Below are positions 33,465-40,004 of a stretch of 40,004 nucleotides of DNA, in pieces. Each line of letters starts with the position of its first letter. Positions within the stretch are counted from its first letter, which is position 1. Origin of the DNA: Streptomyces roseus (GTDB lineage: Bacteria; Actinomycetota; Actinomycetes; Streptomycetales; Streptomycetaceae); assembly GCF_001044425.1 (NCBI RefSeq), contig NZ_LFML01000085.1, forward strand, positions 126,916 through 166,919, read 5' to 3'. Below the pieces are notes generated by a model. It did no database searches. It was not told where the DNA came from and saw only the letters and a program-made list of their open reading frames with translations. The position numbers and the translations under genes were made by a program.

Positions 33465-34736
33465 ATGGACCCCGCCGCGTACGTGCCCGACGTGTTCGAC
33501 CCCCGGATCTACGGCGCCGGGATCCCGTACGAGAGCTACCGGCAGCTGCGCGACCACCACCCGGTGGCCCGGCAGGAGGAGCCCGAGATCGCCGGCTGGC
33601 CCGCCGGTCCGGGATTCCTGGCCGTCACCCGGCACGCCGACGTGGTCCGGGTCCTGCGCGACCACGCCACGTACTCCTCCTGGCTCGGCGCCACCCAGAT
33701 CCGCGACCCCGACCCCGCCGACCTGCCGTTCCTGCGGCGCACCATGCTCAACCAGGACCCGCGCCGCGCCGCCGGCGACCACGGGCGGCTGCGCCGGCTG
33801 GTCTCCCGCGCCTTCACCCCCGCCCGCGTCGACGCCTTCGCCGGCCGGGTCCGCGAGCGGGCCCGTACGCTGCTGGCCGCCGCCCGGGACCGGGCCGAGG
33901 ACGGCGCCGCCGACCTGGTCGCCGCGGTCACCGACGAGTACGCGCTGCTCAACCTGACCGACCTGCTGGGCGTCCCGGCCGCCGACCGGGGCCTGCTCCT
34001 GGAGTGGACCGTACGGGTCATCGGCTACCAGGACCCCGAGGACGCGCCCGCGCCCCTGCTCGGCCCCGGCGGCAAGCCCCTCGACCCGCGCTCGCCGGCC
34101 CTGCTCGGCGACATGTTCGCCTACGCCCGCGAACTGGCCGCCCACAAGCGCGCGCACCCGGCCGACGACCTGATGACCGCGCTCGCCGGGGCCGGACTGG
34201 AACCGGCGGAGCTGGAGATGTTCTTCTTCCTGCTCACCGTCGCGGGCAACGACACCGTGCGCAGCGCCGCCCCCGGCGGCCTGCTGGCCCTCGCCCGCGA
34301 CCCGGACGCGTACCGGCGGCTCGCCGACGGCCGGGTACCGGTGCGGGCCGCCGTCGAGGAACTGCTGCGCGTCCACCCGCCGGTGCTCAGCTTCCGGCGC
34401 ACCGCCGCCGTCGACACCGAACTCGCCGGACAGCCCGTCCGGGCCGGGGACAAGGTGGTGGTCTTCCACGCCTCCGCCAACCACGACGAGCGCGTCTTCA
34501 CCGACCCCGGGCGCCTGGACCTCGGCCGGACGCCCAACCCGCACGTGTCCTTCGGCGACGGACCGCACGTATGCCTGGGCGCCCACTTCGCCCGGCTCCA
34601 GCTGCGCGTGCTCCACGAGGAGTGGCGCGCCGCCATGCCCGCGCCGGAACTCGCGGGCCCGCCGCGCCGGTTGGTGTCCAACTTCATCAACGGGATCACA
34701 CGGCTGCCGCTGCGGGTGTCCGGGCCTGCCGGGTGA
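33465..34736 (+). CDS. Cytochrome P450
   Basis: A 423-residue P450. The I-helix reads AGNDTVR, the K-helix is EELLRVHPPVLSFRR (ExxR), and the heme loop FGDGPHVCLG carries the thiolate Cys370. The AGNDT/RRT style resembles P450s of the CYP124/125/126 side that act on sterols or fatty acids, but the substrate cannot be fixed. No ferredoxin or reductase is adjacent. Its last 41 bp overlap the convergent gene at 34696. It has no TTA codon, unlike the first P450. Confidence 0.94.
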   Translation: MDPAAYVPDVFDPRIYGAGIPYESYRQLRDHHPVARQEEPEIAGWPAGPGFLAVTRHADVVRVLRDHATYSSWLGATQIRDPDPADLPFLRRTMLNQDPRRAAGDHGRLRRLVSRAFTPARVDAFAGRVRERARTLLAAARDRAEDGAADLVAAVTDEYALLNLTDLLGVPAADRGLLLEWTVRVIGYQDPEDAPAPLLGPGGKPLDPRSPALLGDMFAYARELAAHKRAHPADDLMTALAGAGLEPAELEMFFFLLTVAGNDTVRSAAPGGLLALARDPDAYRRLADGRVPVRAAVEELLRVHPPVLSFRRTAAVDTELAGQPVRAGDKVVVFHASANHDERVFTDPGRLDLGRTPNPHVSFGDGPHVCLGAHFARLQLRVLHEEWRAAMPAPELAGPPRRLVSNFINGITRLPLRVSGPAG

Positions 34737-35421
34737 CGTCCGCCAGCAGGTCGACCACGTCCGGACCGTAGGCGTCGGAGTTGTTGACCTTCAGCACCAC
34801 GCAGAAGGAGTCCCCGCGGTAGCGGCGCGCCAAGTCCTGGTGGTGGCGGGCCAGATAGCGCGCTCCCGCCTGATTGCTGATCGCCGTCTGCCCGGAGATC
34901 AGGAACACCGGCCGGCTGCCCGGCCCGGCCGTCAGCCGGGCCAGCAGCACGTGGTCGATCTGGCCCTTCTCCCAGCGGTAGGTCTCCGAGCCGACGTGGA
35001 TCGCCCCGCGGTCCGGGCCGGGATCCCGGGACTGGTCGACCCGGACGCCCGGCAGCATGGAGGCCAGGTGCGCCGCCGTCCGCGCGTTGGAGATCGGCCC
35101 GCCCACGCAGAACTCGGCGCGCTCGCCGAAGCCTTGGCGGACGGAGTCGTGCGAGACGATCTGCAGATTGGCCCCGCAGTCCTTGATCAGCGCGGATATC
35201 TCCAGCAGCGCGAAGGCGTCGTTGCGGTGCACCGACCCCTCCGTGCCGCCCATCTGCCGGTTGACCACGAACAGGCAGTCGGAGCCGGTGGGCAGGCCGA
35301 AGAAGGCCTGCTTGCGGCGCAGCGTACGGCGCCACAGATAGGTCCGGGAGAACCAGCCGAACCCGCCGCTGATCGCGGTGGCCACCACCCCGAGCACGAT
35401 GTTGCGCACGTCGTCGTTCAT
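34696..35421 (-). CDS. Membrane-anchored protein of unknown function
   Basis: A 241-residue protein with one N-terminal membrane segment (NIVLGVVATAISGGFGWFS, about residues 7-25), a basic stop-transfer (WRRTLRRKQ), and a cytoplasmic alpha/beta domain. Recurrent features are CLFVVNRQMGG, RNDAFALLEISALIKDCG, CVGGPISNARTAAHL and FLISGQTAISNQAGARYLA. The Gly-rich turns suggest a nucleotide-binding Rossmann-like fold, but I recognise no named family. ATG 35421 is preferred since TAGCAT ends 7 nt upstream and predicts a leaderless mRNA. The 3' end overlaps the P450 gene. Confidence 0.82.
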   Translation of the reverse strand: MNDDVRNIVLGVVATAISGGFGWFSRTYLWRRTLRRKQAFFGLPTGSDCLFVVNRQMGGTEGSVHRNDAFALLEISALIKDCGANLQIVSHDSVRQGFGERAEFCVGGPISNARTAAHLASMLPGVRVDQSRDPGPDRGAIHVGSETYRWEKGQIDHVLLARLTAGPGSRPVFLISGQTAISNQAGARYLARHHQDLARRYRGDSFCVVLKVNNSDAYGPDVVDLLADVTRQARTPAAAAV

Positions 35422-35451
35422 GCGCCGGATGCTAGCCCGCACCATGTCTTC

Positions 35452-35481
35452 CTGACGCGGGGGGTGCGGTGAAGTTACAGT
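35452..35481 (+). promoter_or_regulatory. ggt promoter
   Basis: CTGACG (35452-35457) and TACAGT (35476-35481) are 18 bp apart. The start would be near 35488, giving a leader of about 54 nt with GGAGG at 35532-35536 before the ggt start. Confidence 0.45.
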
Positions 35482-35541
35482 GCCGAGTCAGGTTTCGGGC
35501 CCGTCCGGTGGGGTGTGACGGGCCGTCGACTGGAGGTTCGG

Positions 35542-37347
35542 ATGCGTCGCTCCGCCACACGTCAGTTAGCGCTCGTCGCCCTCGCCGGAGCGCTGGTGTC
35601 CACCGGCGCGGCGGCCCCGCCGTCGGACTCCGGGGGCGGGGCCCCCGCGAAGGTCCCCGTCGCCGCCGGGTACGGCGGGGCGGTCGCCAGTGTCGACGCC
35701 GACGCCTCGGCCGCCGGCATCGCGGTCCTGCGCTCCGGAGGCAACGCCGTGGACGCGGCCGTCGCCACGGCCGCCGCGCTCGGGGTCACCGAGCCGTACT
35801 CGGCCGGTATCGGCGGAGGCGGCTACTTCGTCTACTACGACGCCACGTCCCGCCGGGTGCAGACCATCGACGGCCGCGAGACCGCGCCCGCCACGGCCAC
35901 GGAGACCCTGTTCCAGGAGAACGGGGTTCCCATCCCCTTCGACCAGGGCCAGACCAGCGGCCGCAGCGTCGGCGTCCCCGGCACCCCGGCCACCTGGAAG
36001 AGCGCCCTCGATGCCTGGGGCACCCGGCCGCTCTCCCAGCTGCTCAAGCCCGCCGAGAAACTGGCGCGCGACGGGTTCACCGTCGACACGACGTTCCGCG
36101 CCCAGACCGAGCTCAACCAGGCCCGGTTCAAGGACTTCCCGGACACCGCGAAGCTGTTCCTGCCGGGCGGGGCGCTGCCGGTGGTCGGCTCCACCTTCAA
36201 GAACCCCGACCTGGCGGCCACGTACGCCGAACTGGGGCGGCGCGGTACCGGCGCGCTCTACCGCGGGCCGATCGGCGAGGACATCGTCCGGGCCGTCCGC
36301 AAGCCCCCCGTGGACCCGGCCGCCACCCGGATCGTCCGCTCCGGCGACCTGACCACCGGCGACCTGCGCGCGTACGGGACCAAGCGGCAGGCCCCGACCC
36401 AGGTGGGCTACCGGGGCCTCGACGTCTACAGCATGGCGCCGTCCTCCTCGGGCGGCACCACCGTCGGCGAGGCGCTCAACATCCTGGAGCGCACGGACCT
36501 GTCGAAGCTGTCCGAGACCCAGTACCTGCACCGGTTCATCGAGGCCTCGCGGATCTCCTTCGCCGACCGCGGCCGCTGGGTCGGTGACCCGGCCGCCGAG
36601 AACGTGCCCACCCGGGAGCTGCTCTCGCAGCGCTTCGCCGACTCGCGCGGCTGCCTGATCTCCCCGGACCGTACGCTGACCAGCCCGCTGGCCCCCGGCG
36701 ACCCGCGCCACCCGGTGGCCTGCGGCGGCTCCGGGCAGGCCGCCCCGACCACGTACGAGGGGGAGAACACCACGCACCTGACGGTCGCCGACCGCTGGGG
36801 CAACGTCGTCTCGTACACCCTGACCATCGAGTCCACCGGCGGCAGCGCGATCACCGTCCCGGGCCGCGGGTTCCTCCTCAACAACGAGCTGACCGACTTC
36901 TCCTTCGCCCCGGCGGCCCCCGGGGTCCCGGACCCGAACCTGCCCGGCCCCGGCAAGCGGCCGCGCTCGTCCATGTCCCCGACCATCGTGCTGGAGCACG
37001 GGCGTCCGGTGCTCGCGGTGGGCTCCCCGGGCGGGGCCACCATCATCACCACCGTCCTGCAGACCTTGATCGGACACCTGGACCGGGGGCTGCCGCTGGT
37101 CGACGCCATCGCGGCGCCGCGGGCCAGCCAGCGCAACCAGACCACCACCGAGCTGGAACCGGGGCTGTGGAACAGCCCGCTGCGGGGCCGACTGGAGGCG
37201 CTGGGCCAGGGCTTCCGGCAGAACCCGGAGATCGGTGCGGCGACCGGGGTCCAGCGGCTCCCGGACGGGCGCTGGCTCGCCGCCGCCGAGACGAGCCGCC
37301 GGGGCGGAGGCTCGGCGATGGTGGTCCACCCGTACGGGAAACCGTAG
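35542..37347 (+). CDS. ggt: Secreted gamma-glutamyltransferase
   Basis: A 601-residue precursor. ATG 35542 is chosen for GGAGG 5 nt upstream; it opens a signal peptide (MRRSATRQLALVALAGALVS). The large-subunit motifs are RSGGNAVDAAVATA and the gamma-glutamyl-binding arginine region DGRETAP. The self-cleavage site is at Thr410 in GENTTHLTVAD, the new N-terminal nucleophile. The small subunit has LNNELTDF and GSPGGATIITTVLQ. It cleaves glutathione and gamma-glutamyl compounds outside the cell. Codon 9 is TTA (35566-35568), so its translation should need the bldA tRNA. Confidence 0.95.
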   Translation: MRRSATRQLALVALAGALVSTGAAAPPSDSGGGAPAKVPVAAGYGGAVASVDADASAAGIAVLRSGGNAVDAAVATAAALGVTEPYSAGIGGGGYFVYYDATSRRVQTIDGRETAPATATETLFQENGVPIPFDQGQTSGRSVGVPGTPATWKSALDAWGTRPLSQLLKPAEKLARDGFTVDTTFRAQTELNQARFKDFPDTAKLFLPGGALPVVGSTFKNPDLAATYAELGRRGTGALYRGPIGEDIVRAVRKPPVDPAATRIVRSGDLTTGDLRAYGTKRQAPTQVGYRGLDVYSMAPSSSGGTTVGEALNILERTDLSKLSETQYLHRFIEASRISFADRGRWVGDPAAENVPTRELLSQRFADSRGCLISPDRTLTSPLAPGDPRHPVACGGSGQAAPTTYEGENTTHLTVADRWGNVVSYTLTIESTGGSAITVPGRGFLLNNELTDFSFAPAAPGVPDPNLPGPGKRPRSSMSPTIVLEHGRPVLAVGSPGGATIITTVLQTLIGHLDRGLPLVDAIAAPRASQRNQTTTELEPGLWNSPLRGRLEALGQGFRQNPEIGAATGVQRLPDGRWLAAAETSRRGGGSAMVVHPYGKP

Positions 37348-37351
37348 GGAG

Positions 37352-37377
37352 CGCCCCCTCCCGGTGTTCAGGGGGCG
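37352..37377. terminator. Bidirectional terminator between ggt and map
   Basis: CGCCCCCT (37352-37359) pairs with AGGGGGCG (37370-37377) over a 10-nt loop. It begins 5 bp after the ggt stop and overlaps the last codons of the convergent map gene. Confidence 0.6.
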
Positions 37378-38135
37378 GTGAGGATCCGCGGGCCGTCGGC
37401 GGTGATCGCGACCGTGTGCTCCGCGTGCGCGGCGCGGCTGCCGTCGAGGGTCCGAAGGGTCCAGCCGTCCCCGTCGCACCGGTAGTCGTCGCTGCCGCCC
37501 GCGATCAGCATCGGCTCGATGGCGAGGACCATGCCGGGGCGCAGCTGCATGCCGCGCCCCGGCCGGCCCTCGTTGGGCACGCCCGGGTCCTCGTGCATGG
37601 TGCGGCCCACGCCGTGGCCGCCGAAGTCCTCCATGATCCCGTAGCCGGCGGAGCGGCAGACCGTGCCGATGGCGTGGGCGATGTCGCCGATTCGGTTGCC
37701 GGGGCGCGCGGCGGCGATGCCGGCCGCGAGGGCCGCCTCGGCGGTCCCGATCAGCCGTACGTCGGCGGGGCGGGGGCGGCCCACGGTGAAGCTGACCGCC
37801 GCGTCCCCGACCCAGCCCCCCAGCTCCGCCCCGCAGTCGATGCTGACCAGGTCCCCGTCGCGCAGCCGGTAGCCGTCGGGGACGCCGTGCACGATCGCGT
37901 CGTTGACCGAGGCGCAGATGACCCCGGGGAAGGGCACCGGCGCGAACTGCGGCCGGTAGCCGAGGAACGGCGAGCCGGCGCCGGCCCCGGCCAGTACCGC
38001 GCGGGCCGTCCCGTCCAGTTCCAGCAGGGACACCCCCACGCGCGCGGCCTCCCGGACGGCGGCCAGGGCGCGGGCGACGACCCGGCCCGCGGCGCGCATC
38101 TCGCTGATCGATTCTTCTGTCTTCAGTTCCACCAT
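37368..38135 (-). CDS. map: Methionine aminopeptidase, type I
   Basis: A 255-residue enzyme that removes the initiator methionine. The metal ligands are visible: Asp in LVSIDCGAELGGWVGDAAVSF (both aspartates), His in GGHGVGRTMHEDP, Glu in AIEPMLI, and Glu in HAEHTVAI. No N-terminal zinc-finger extension is present. Streptomyces usually has another Map near its ribosomal genes, so this is probably a second, separately regulated copy. TATAGT ends 7 nt before the ATG (leaderless), inside the operator shared with the divergent XRE gene. Confidence 0.95.
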   Translation of the reverse strand: MVELKTEESISEMRAAGRVVARALAAVREAARVGVSLLELDGTARAVLAGAGAGSPFLGYRPQFAPVPFPGVICASVNDAIVHGVPDGYRLRDGDLVSIDCGAELGGWVGDAAVSFTVGRPRPADVRLIGTAEAALAAGIAAARPGNRIGDIAHAIGTVCRSAGYGIMEDFGGHGVGRTMHEDPGVPNEGRPGRGMQLRPGMVLAIEPMLIAGGSDDYRCDGDGWTLRTLDGSRAAHAEHTVAITADGPRILTAP

Positions 38136-38136
38136 G

Positions 38137-38178
38137 CCAATAACTATACCGGTATAACTTTAACGGGATAGTTATTGG
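38137..38178. promoter_or_regulatory. AT-rich operator between map and the XRE regulator
   Basis: Perfect 11-bp arms CCAATAACTAT (38137-38147) and ATAGTTATTGG (38168-38178) flank a second palindrome, TATACCGGTATA (38145-38156). The region is strikingly AT-rich for this genome. It covers the map -10 (TATAGT, 38148-38143 on the minus strand) and lies 9 bp from the XRE -10 (TAGGAT, 38188-38193), so one bound dimer pair could control both. Confidence 0.75.
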
Positions 38179-38199
38179 ATGAGGGGGTAGGATGCGGGC

Positions 38200-38451
38200 A
38201 TGGTCCGTACCCCTCTCACCCCCGAAGAGCGCGAGCGCGGCGAGCGCCTCGGTGCGCTGCTGCGCGAGGCGCGCGGCGGCCGCAGCATGGTCGAGGTCGC
38301 GGCGAGCGCCGGCCTGTCCGCCGAGACCCTGCGCAAGATCGAGACCGGCCGCGCGCCGACCCCCGCCTTCTTCACCGTGGCCGCCCTCGCCGAAGCGCTC
38401 GGGCTGTCCCTGGACGATGTGCTGCGCCGCTGCGCGCTCGCGCCGGCCTGA
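38200..38451 (+). CDS. XRE-family helix-turn-helix regulator
   Basis: An 83-residue one-domain regulator. The HTH spans about residues 15-70, with SMVEVAASAGLSAETLRKIE as helices two and three, then FFTVAALAEALGLSLDDVL. It has no effector domain, so it is likely to be a simple repressor. It is divergent from map across a 64-bp gap holding the inverted repeat, so autoregulation and control of map are expected. TAGGAT ends 6 nt before the ATG and no RBS is seen (leaderless). Confidence 0.9.
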   Translation: MVRTPLTPEERERGERLGALLREARGGRSMVEVAASAGLSAETLRKIETGRAPTPAFFTVAALAEALGLSLDDVLRRCALAPA

Positions 38452-38577
38452 GCCCGCCGCAGAGCTGACGGAAGCCTGGCCCGAGCCGCGGACCTGCGGT
38501 TTCTTTCGGGCGGGGCCGGCGGGCCGAACGGCCCAATCGGCGGTGGGAGCGCGCCGGCGCCGGGCAGGCGTGAAGGC

Positions 38578-38733
38578 GTGCCCTCCTCGAACGCTTCCCA
38601 ACGGCTCGGTCTCGCGCTCCTCGGCGCCCTGCTCGCGGCGGGTCTGCTGCTCGCGGTCTGCGTGACGCCGCAGGGCCGGGCGTCCGCCAGGGATCCGGGC
38701 GCGCGGCGCTCCGCCCCCCGGGCGCCGTCGTAG
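38578..38733 (+). CDS. Possible small membrane protein, 51 aa
   Basis: A GTG-started frame of 51 codons encodes SQRLGLALLGALLAAGLLLA, a clear single membrane segment or signal, then a basic Arg/Pro/Ser tail. The stop TAG is also the start of the next gene's -10 box (TAGGCT). No strong RBS is seen and codon bias cannot settle such a short frame. The 126 bp before it (38452-38577) hold no other feature I can support. Confidence 0.4.
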   Translation: MPSSNASQRLGLALLGALLAAGLLLAVCVTPQGRASARDPGARRSAPRAPS

Positions 38734-38742
38734 GCTCCGGGC

Positions 38743-39123
38743 ATGACTCTCGACGAGCTGAACCAGGGCAAGTACGTCAGCCTGACCACGTTCCGCAAGG
38801 ACGGCACGCCCGTCGCGACGCCGGTGTGGGCGGTGGCCGACGGGGGCGAGCTGTACGTGTGGACGCGCAGCGACTCCTGGAAGGTGAAGCGGATCCGCAA
38901 CAACGGACGGGTCGCGCTCAGTGCCTGCGATGTGCGGGGGCGGGTCGCCGAAGGGGCGGCCGTACTGGAGGGCGAGGCGCGGCTGCTCGACGAGGCGGGG
39001 CTGGCGCGGGTGCGCAAGCTGATGTCGCGCAAGTACACGTGGCAGTTCTGGCTCGTGGACCTGCCGGCCGCGCTGGCCCGGCGCGGGAAGCGTCCGCACA
39101 CCGCGATCGCCGTCAAGGTTTGA
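38743..39123 (+). CDS. PPOX-class F420-dependent oxidoreductase
   Basis: A 126-residue split-barrel flavin/F420 protein (pyridoxamine 5'-phosphate oxidase-like). Motifs are GKYVSLTTFRKDGTPVATPV at the start, LYVWTRSDSWKVKRIRNN and VALSACDVRG, typical of Rv1155/Rv2074-like F420 enzymes of actinobacteria. It probably reduces an unsaturated or biliverdin-like compound; the substrate is unknown. TAGGCT ends 6 nt before the ATG, so the mRNA is probably leaderless. Confidence 0.9.
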   Translation: MTLDELNQGKYVSLTTFRKDGTPVATPVWAVADGGELYVWTRSDSWKVKRIRNNGRVALSACDVRGRVAEGAAVLEGEARLLDEAGLARVRKLMSRKYTWQFWLVDLPAALARRGKRPHTAIAVKV

Positions 39124-39168
39124 GGCTCCCGTAGCCCGCCCGTAACGCGGGTGGGATCCAATGCGGGC

Positions 39169-40004
39169 ATGGAGACCGCGACCTCGCCGGCGATCAGTCA
39201 ACTCTCGGGCTACTTAAGGGGGTTGACGCAGAGGCTCGATCCGGGGACCGGCTGGTACGGGGAGTTCCTGCGCCGGGATCCGCAGGGCCTGCGGGCCTGC
39301 CTGGAGGGGGCCGCGATGCCGCCCTGGGACGTGGTGGAGTCGCTGCTCGGCGACCTCGCGGGGGCGCGCGGCGCGGAGTTCGCCGCGCGGGAGCGGGAGT
39401 ACGCGGCCCGGCTGCGGGCCGCGGCCGTCAGCGTGTGGGACCGGCTGCCCGGCGGCGCGGAGGAGTTGCGGACCCTGCTGGCGGCGGCCGCCGAGCAGCG
39501 AGCCGTCTCGCAGGCGGCGGCCCGTGCCCTGACGGCCCGTCTGGCCGACACTCCCGACTCGGCGGAGGCCGACGCCCTGACCGGTGAACTCGCCTGGATC
39601 CACGACGACGCCGCGAGGGCCGCCTCCCGCCACGAAGACCTCGGGTCCCGGCTCAGCGCCCTCGGGACCCCGCCCGAACCGCTCGGGTCCGCCGGCCCCC
39701 GGCCCGCCGGGACCGAGCCGCTGTCCGGGGCATGGGCCGGGGCCGAGGAGGGCGGGCCGGTGAGCGGGCCGCTGAGCGGACCGGTATCCGGGGAGCCGGT
39801 GTCCGGAGTGCCGCGGCAGCGGGAGGCGGGGGAGGAGCGGGTCGGGCCGCCCGTCGGGCGGGCCGAGGGCCGGTGGCTGCGCGGTGCGCGCCGGGCCGGC
39901 GGAGCCCGGTACGCGGGCGCGGCGGCTGCGCCCCCCGCCCCCTTCGTCCTGCCGCCCGCCGGGCCCGAGGGGGCCGCCGCACCCCGCGGCGCCCGCTTCG
40001 CCCC
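39169..40004 (+). CDS. Unknown protein, N-terminal part only (runs off the right edge)
   Basis: An open frame starting at ATG 39169 continues to the window end (278 codons). The first 165 residues (SQLSGYLRGLTQRLDPGTGW, then EFLRRDPQGLRACLEG and AMPPWDVVESLLGDLAG) are helical and well conserved in look. From about residue 165 it becomes Gly/Pro/Ser-rich, with GPVSGPLSGPVSGEPVSG repeats. I recognise no domain. Codon 16 is TTA (39214-39216), so bldA dependence is expected. The frame has strong third-position GC, supporting that it is real. Confidence 0.75.
   Translation, partial: METATSPAISQLSGYLRGLTQRLDPGTGWYGEFLRRDPQGLRACLEGAAMPPWDVVESLLGDLAGARGAEFAAREREYAARLRAAAVSVWDRLPGGAEELRTLLAAAAEQRAVSQAAARALTARLADTPDSAEADALTGELAWIHDDAARAASRHEDLGSRLSALGTPPEPLGSAGPRPAGTEPLSGAWAGAEEGGPVSGPLSGPVSGEPVSGVPRQREAGEERVGPPVGRAEGRWLRGARRAGGARYAGAAAAPPAPFVLPPAGPEGAAAPRGARFA

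Noticed and set aside
38452..38577. Terminator with T-run after the XRE gene (CCGC/GCGG followed by TTTCTTT near 38498)
   Set aside because: The stem is only four base pairs, too weak to support.
35566..39201. Very long minus-strand frame (over 1,200 codons) across ggt, map and downstream genes
   Set aside because: It spans several genes with clear function on the other strand or in another frame, and its sequence is low-complexity Arg/Gly/Ala; map itself is read in a different frame.

Overview
The window comes from a high-GC actinomycete, almost certainly a Streptomyces. Third codon positions are nearly all G or C, GTG starts and ATGA/GTGA stop-start overlaps are frequent, TTA codons are very rare, and the gene families (AllR, FemX, ROK kinases, bldA-type TTA genes) fit that genus. 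It is chromosomal metabolic and envelope territory. I see no rRNA, tRNA, IS element, prophage or CRISPR array.

Left part (1-14.2 kb). The window opens on the first codons of a leftward malate synthase gene, then a molybdenum-cofactor-type nucleotidyltransferase with a small upstream ORF, a MocR regulator, and a NarL-type two-component system divergent from an FtsX/MacB-like ABC exporter. Next is an allantoin catabolism unit: an IclR-type repressor (allR) divergent from allantoinase (allB) and allantoicase (alc). A shared 15-bp motif (TTYY-N5-GTGRAW) occurs twice, exactly 21 bp apart, in both the malate synthase and the allR promoters, and once more before allB. This predicts one local regulon that takes allantoin to glyoxylate and on to malate. 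An SDR oxidoreductase, a DHFR-like reductase, a cytochrome P450 with a palindrome over its promoter, and a Gfo/Idh/MocA dehydrogenase follow.

Middle part (14.2-24.6 kb). A five-gene translationally coupled operon encodes a FrcBCA-like sugar ABC importer, a ROK sugar kinase and a membrane-anchored orphan protein. It ends in a 54-bp perfect palindrome. Then come a metallo-beta-lactamase-fold hydrolase, exonuclease III, a small conserved protein and a gluABCD-type amino-acid importer.

Right part (24.6-40 kb). A secreted CocE/PepX-like hydrolase precedes an envelope island: an L,D-transpeptidase lipoprotein divergent from femX-murJ, followed by an OmpR-type response regulator, its histidine kinase and a lipoprotein, all coupled. 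After these lie a second P450, a membrane protein of unknown function, secreted gamma-glutamyltransferase, a methionine aminopeptidase divergent from an XRE regulator across an AT-rich operator, a PPOX/F420-type oxidoreductase, and a truncated unknown gene at the right edge.

Two themes cut across the window. Many genes have a TANNNT-like box 6-7 nt before the start codon, which predicts leaderless mRNAs. Three genes (the first P450, ggt and the right-edge gene) carry a TTA codon within the first 16 codons, which predicts dependence on the bldA tRNA.
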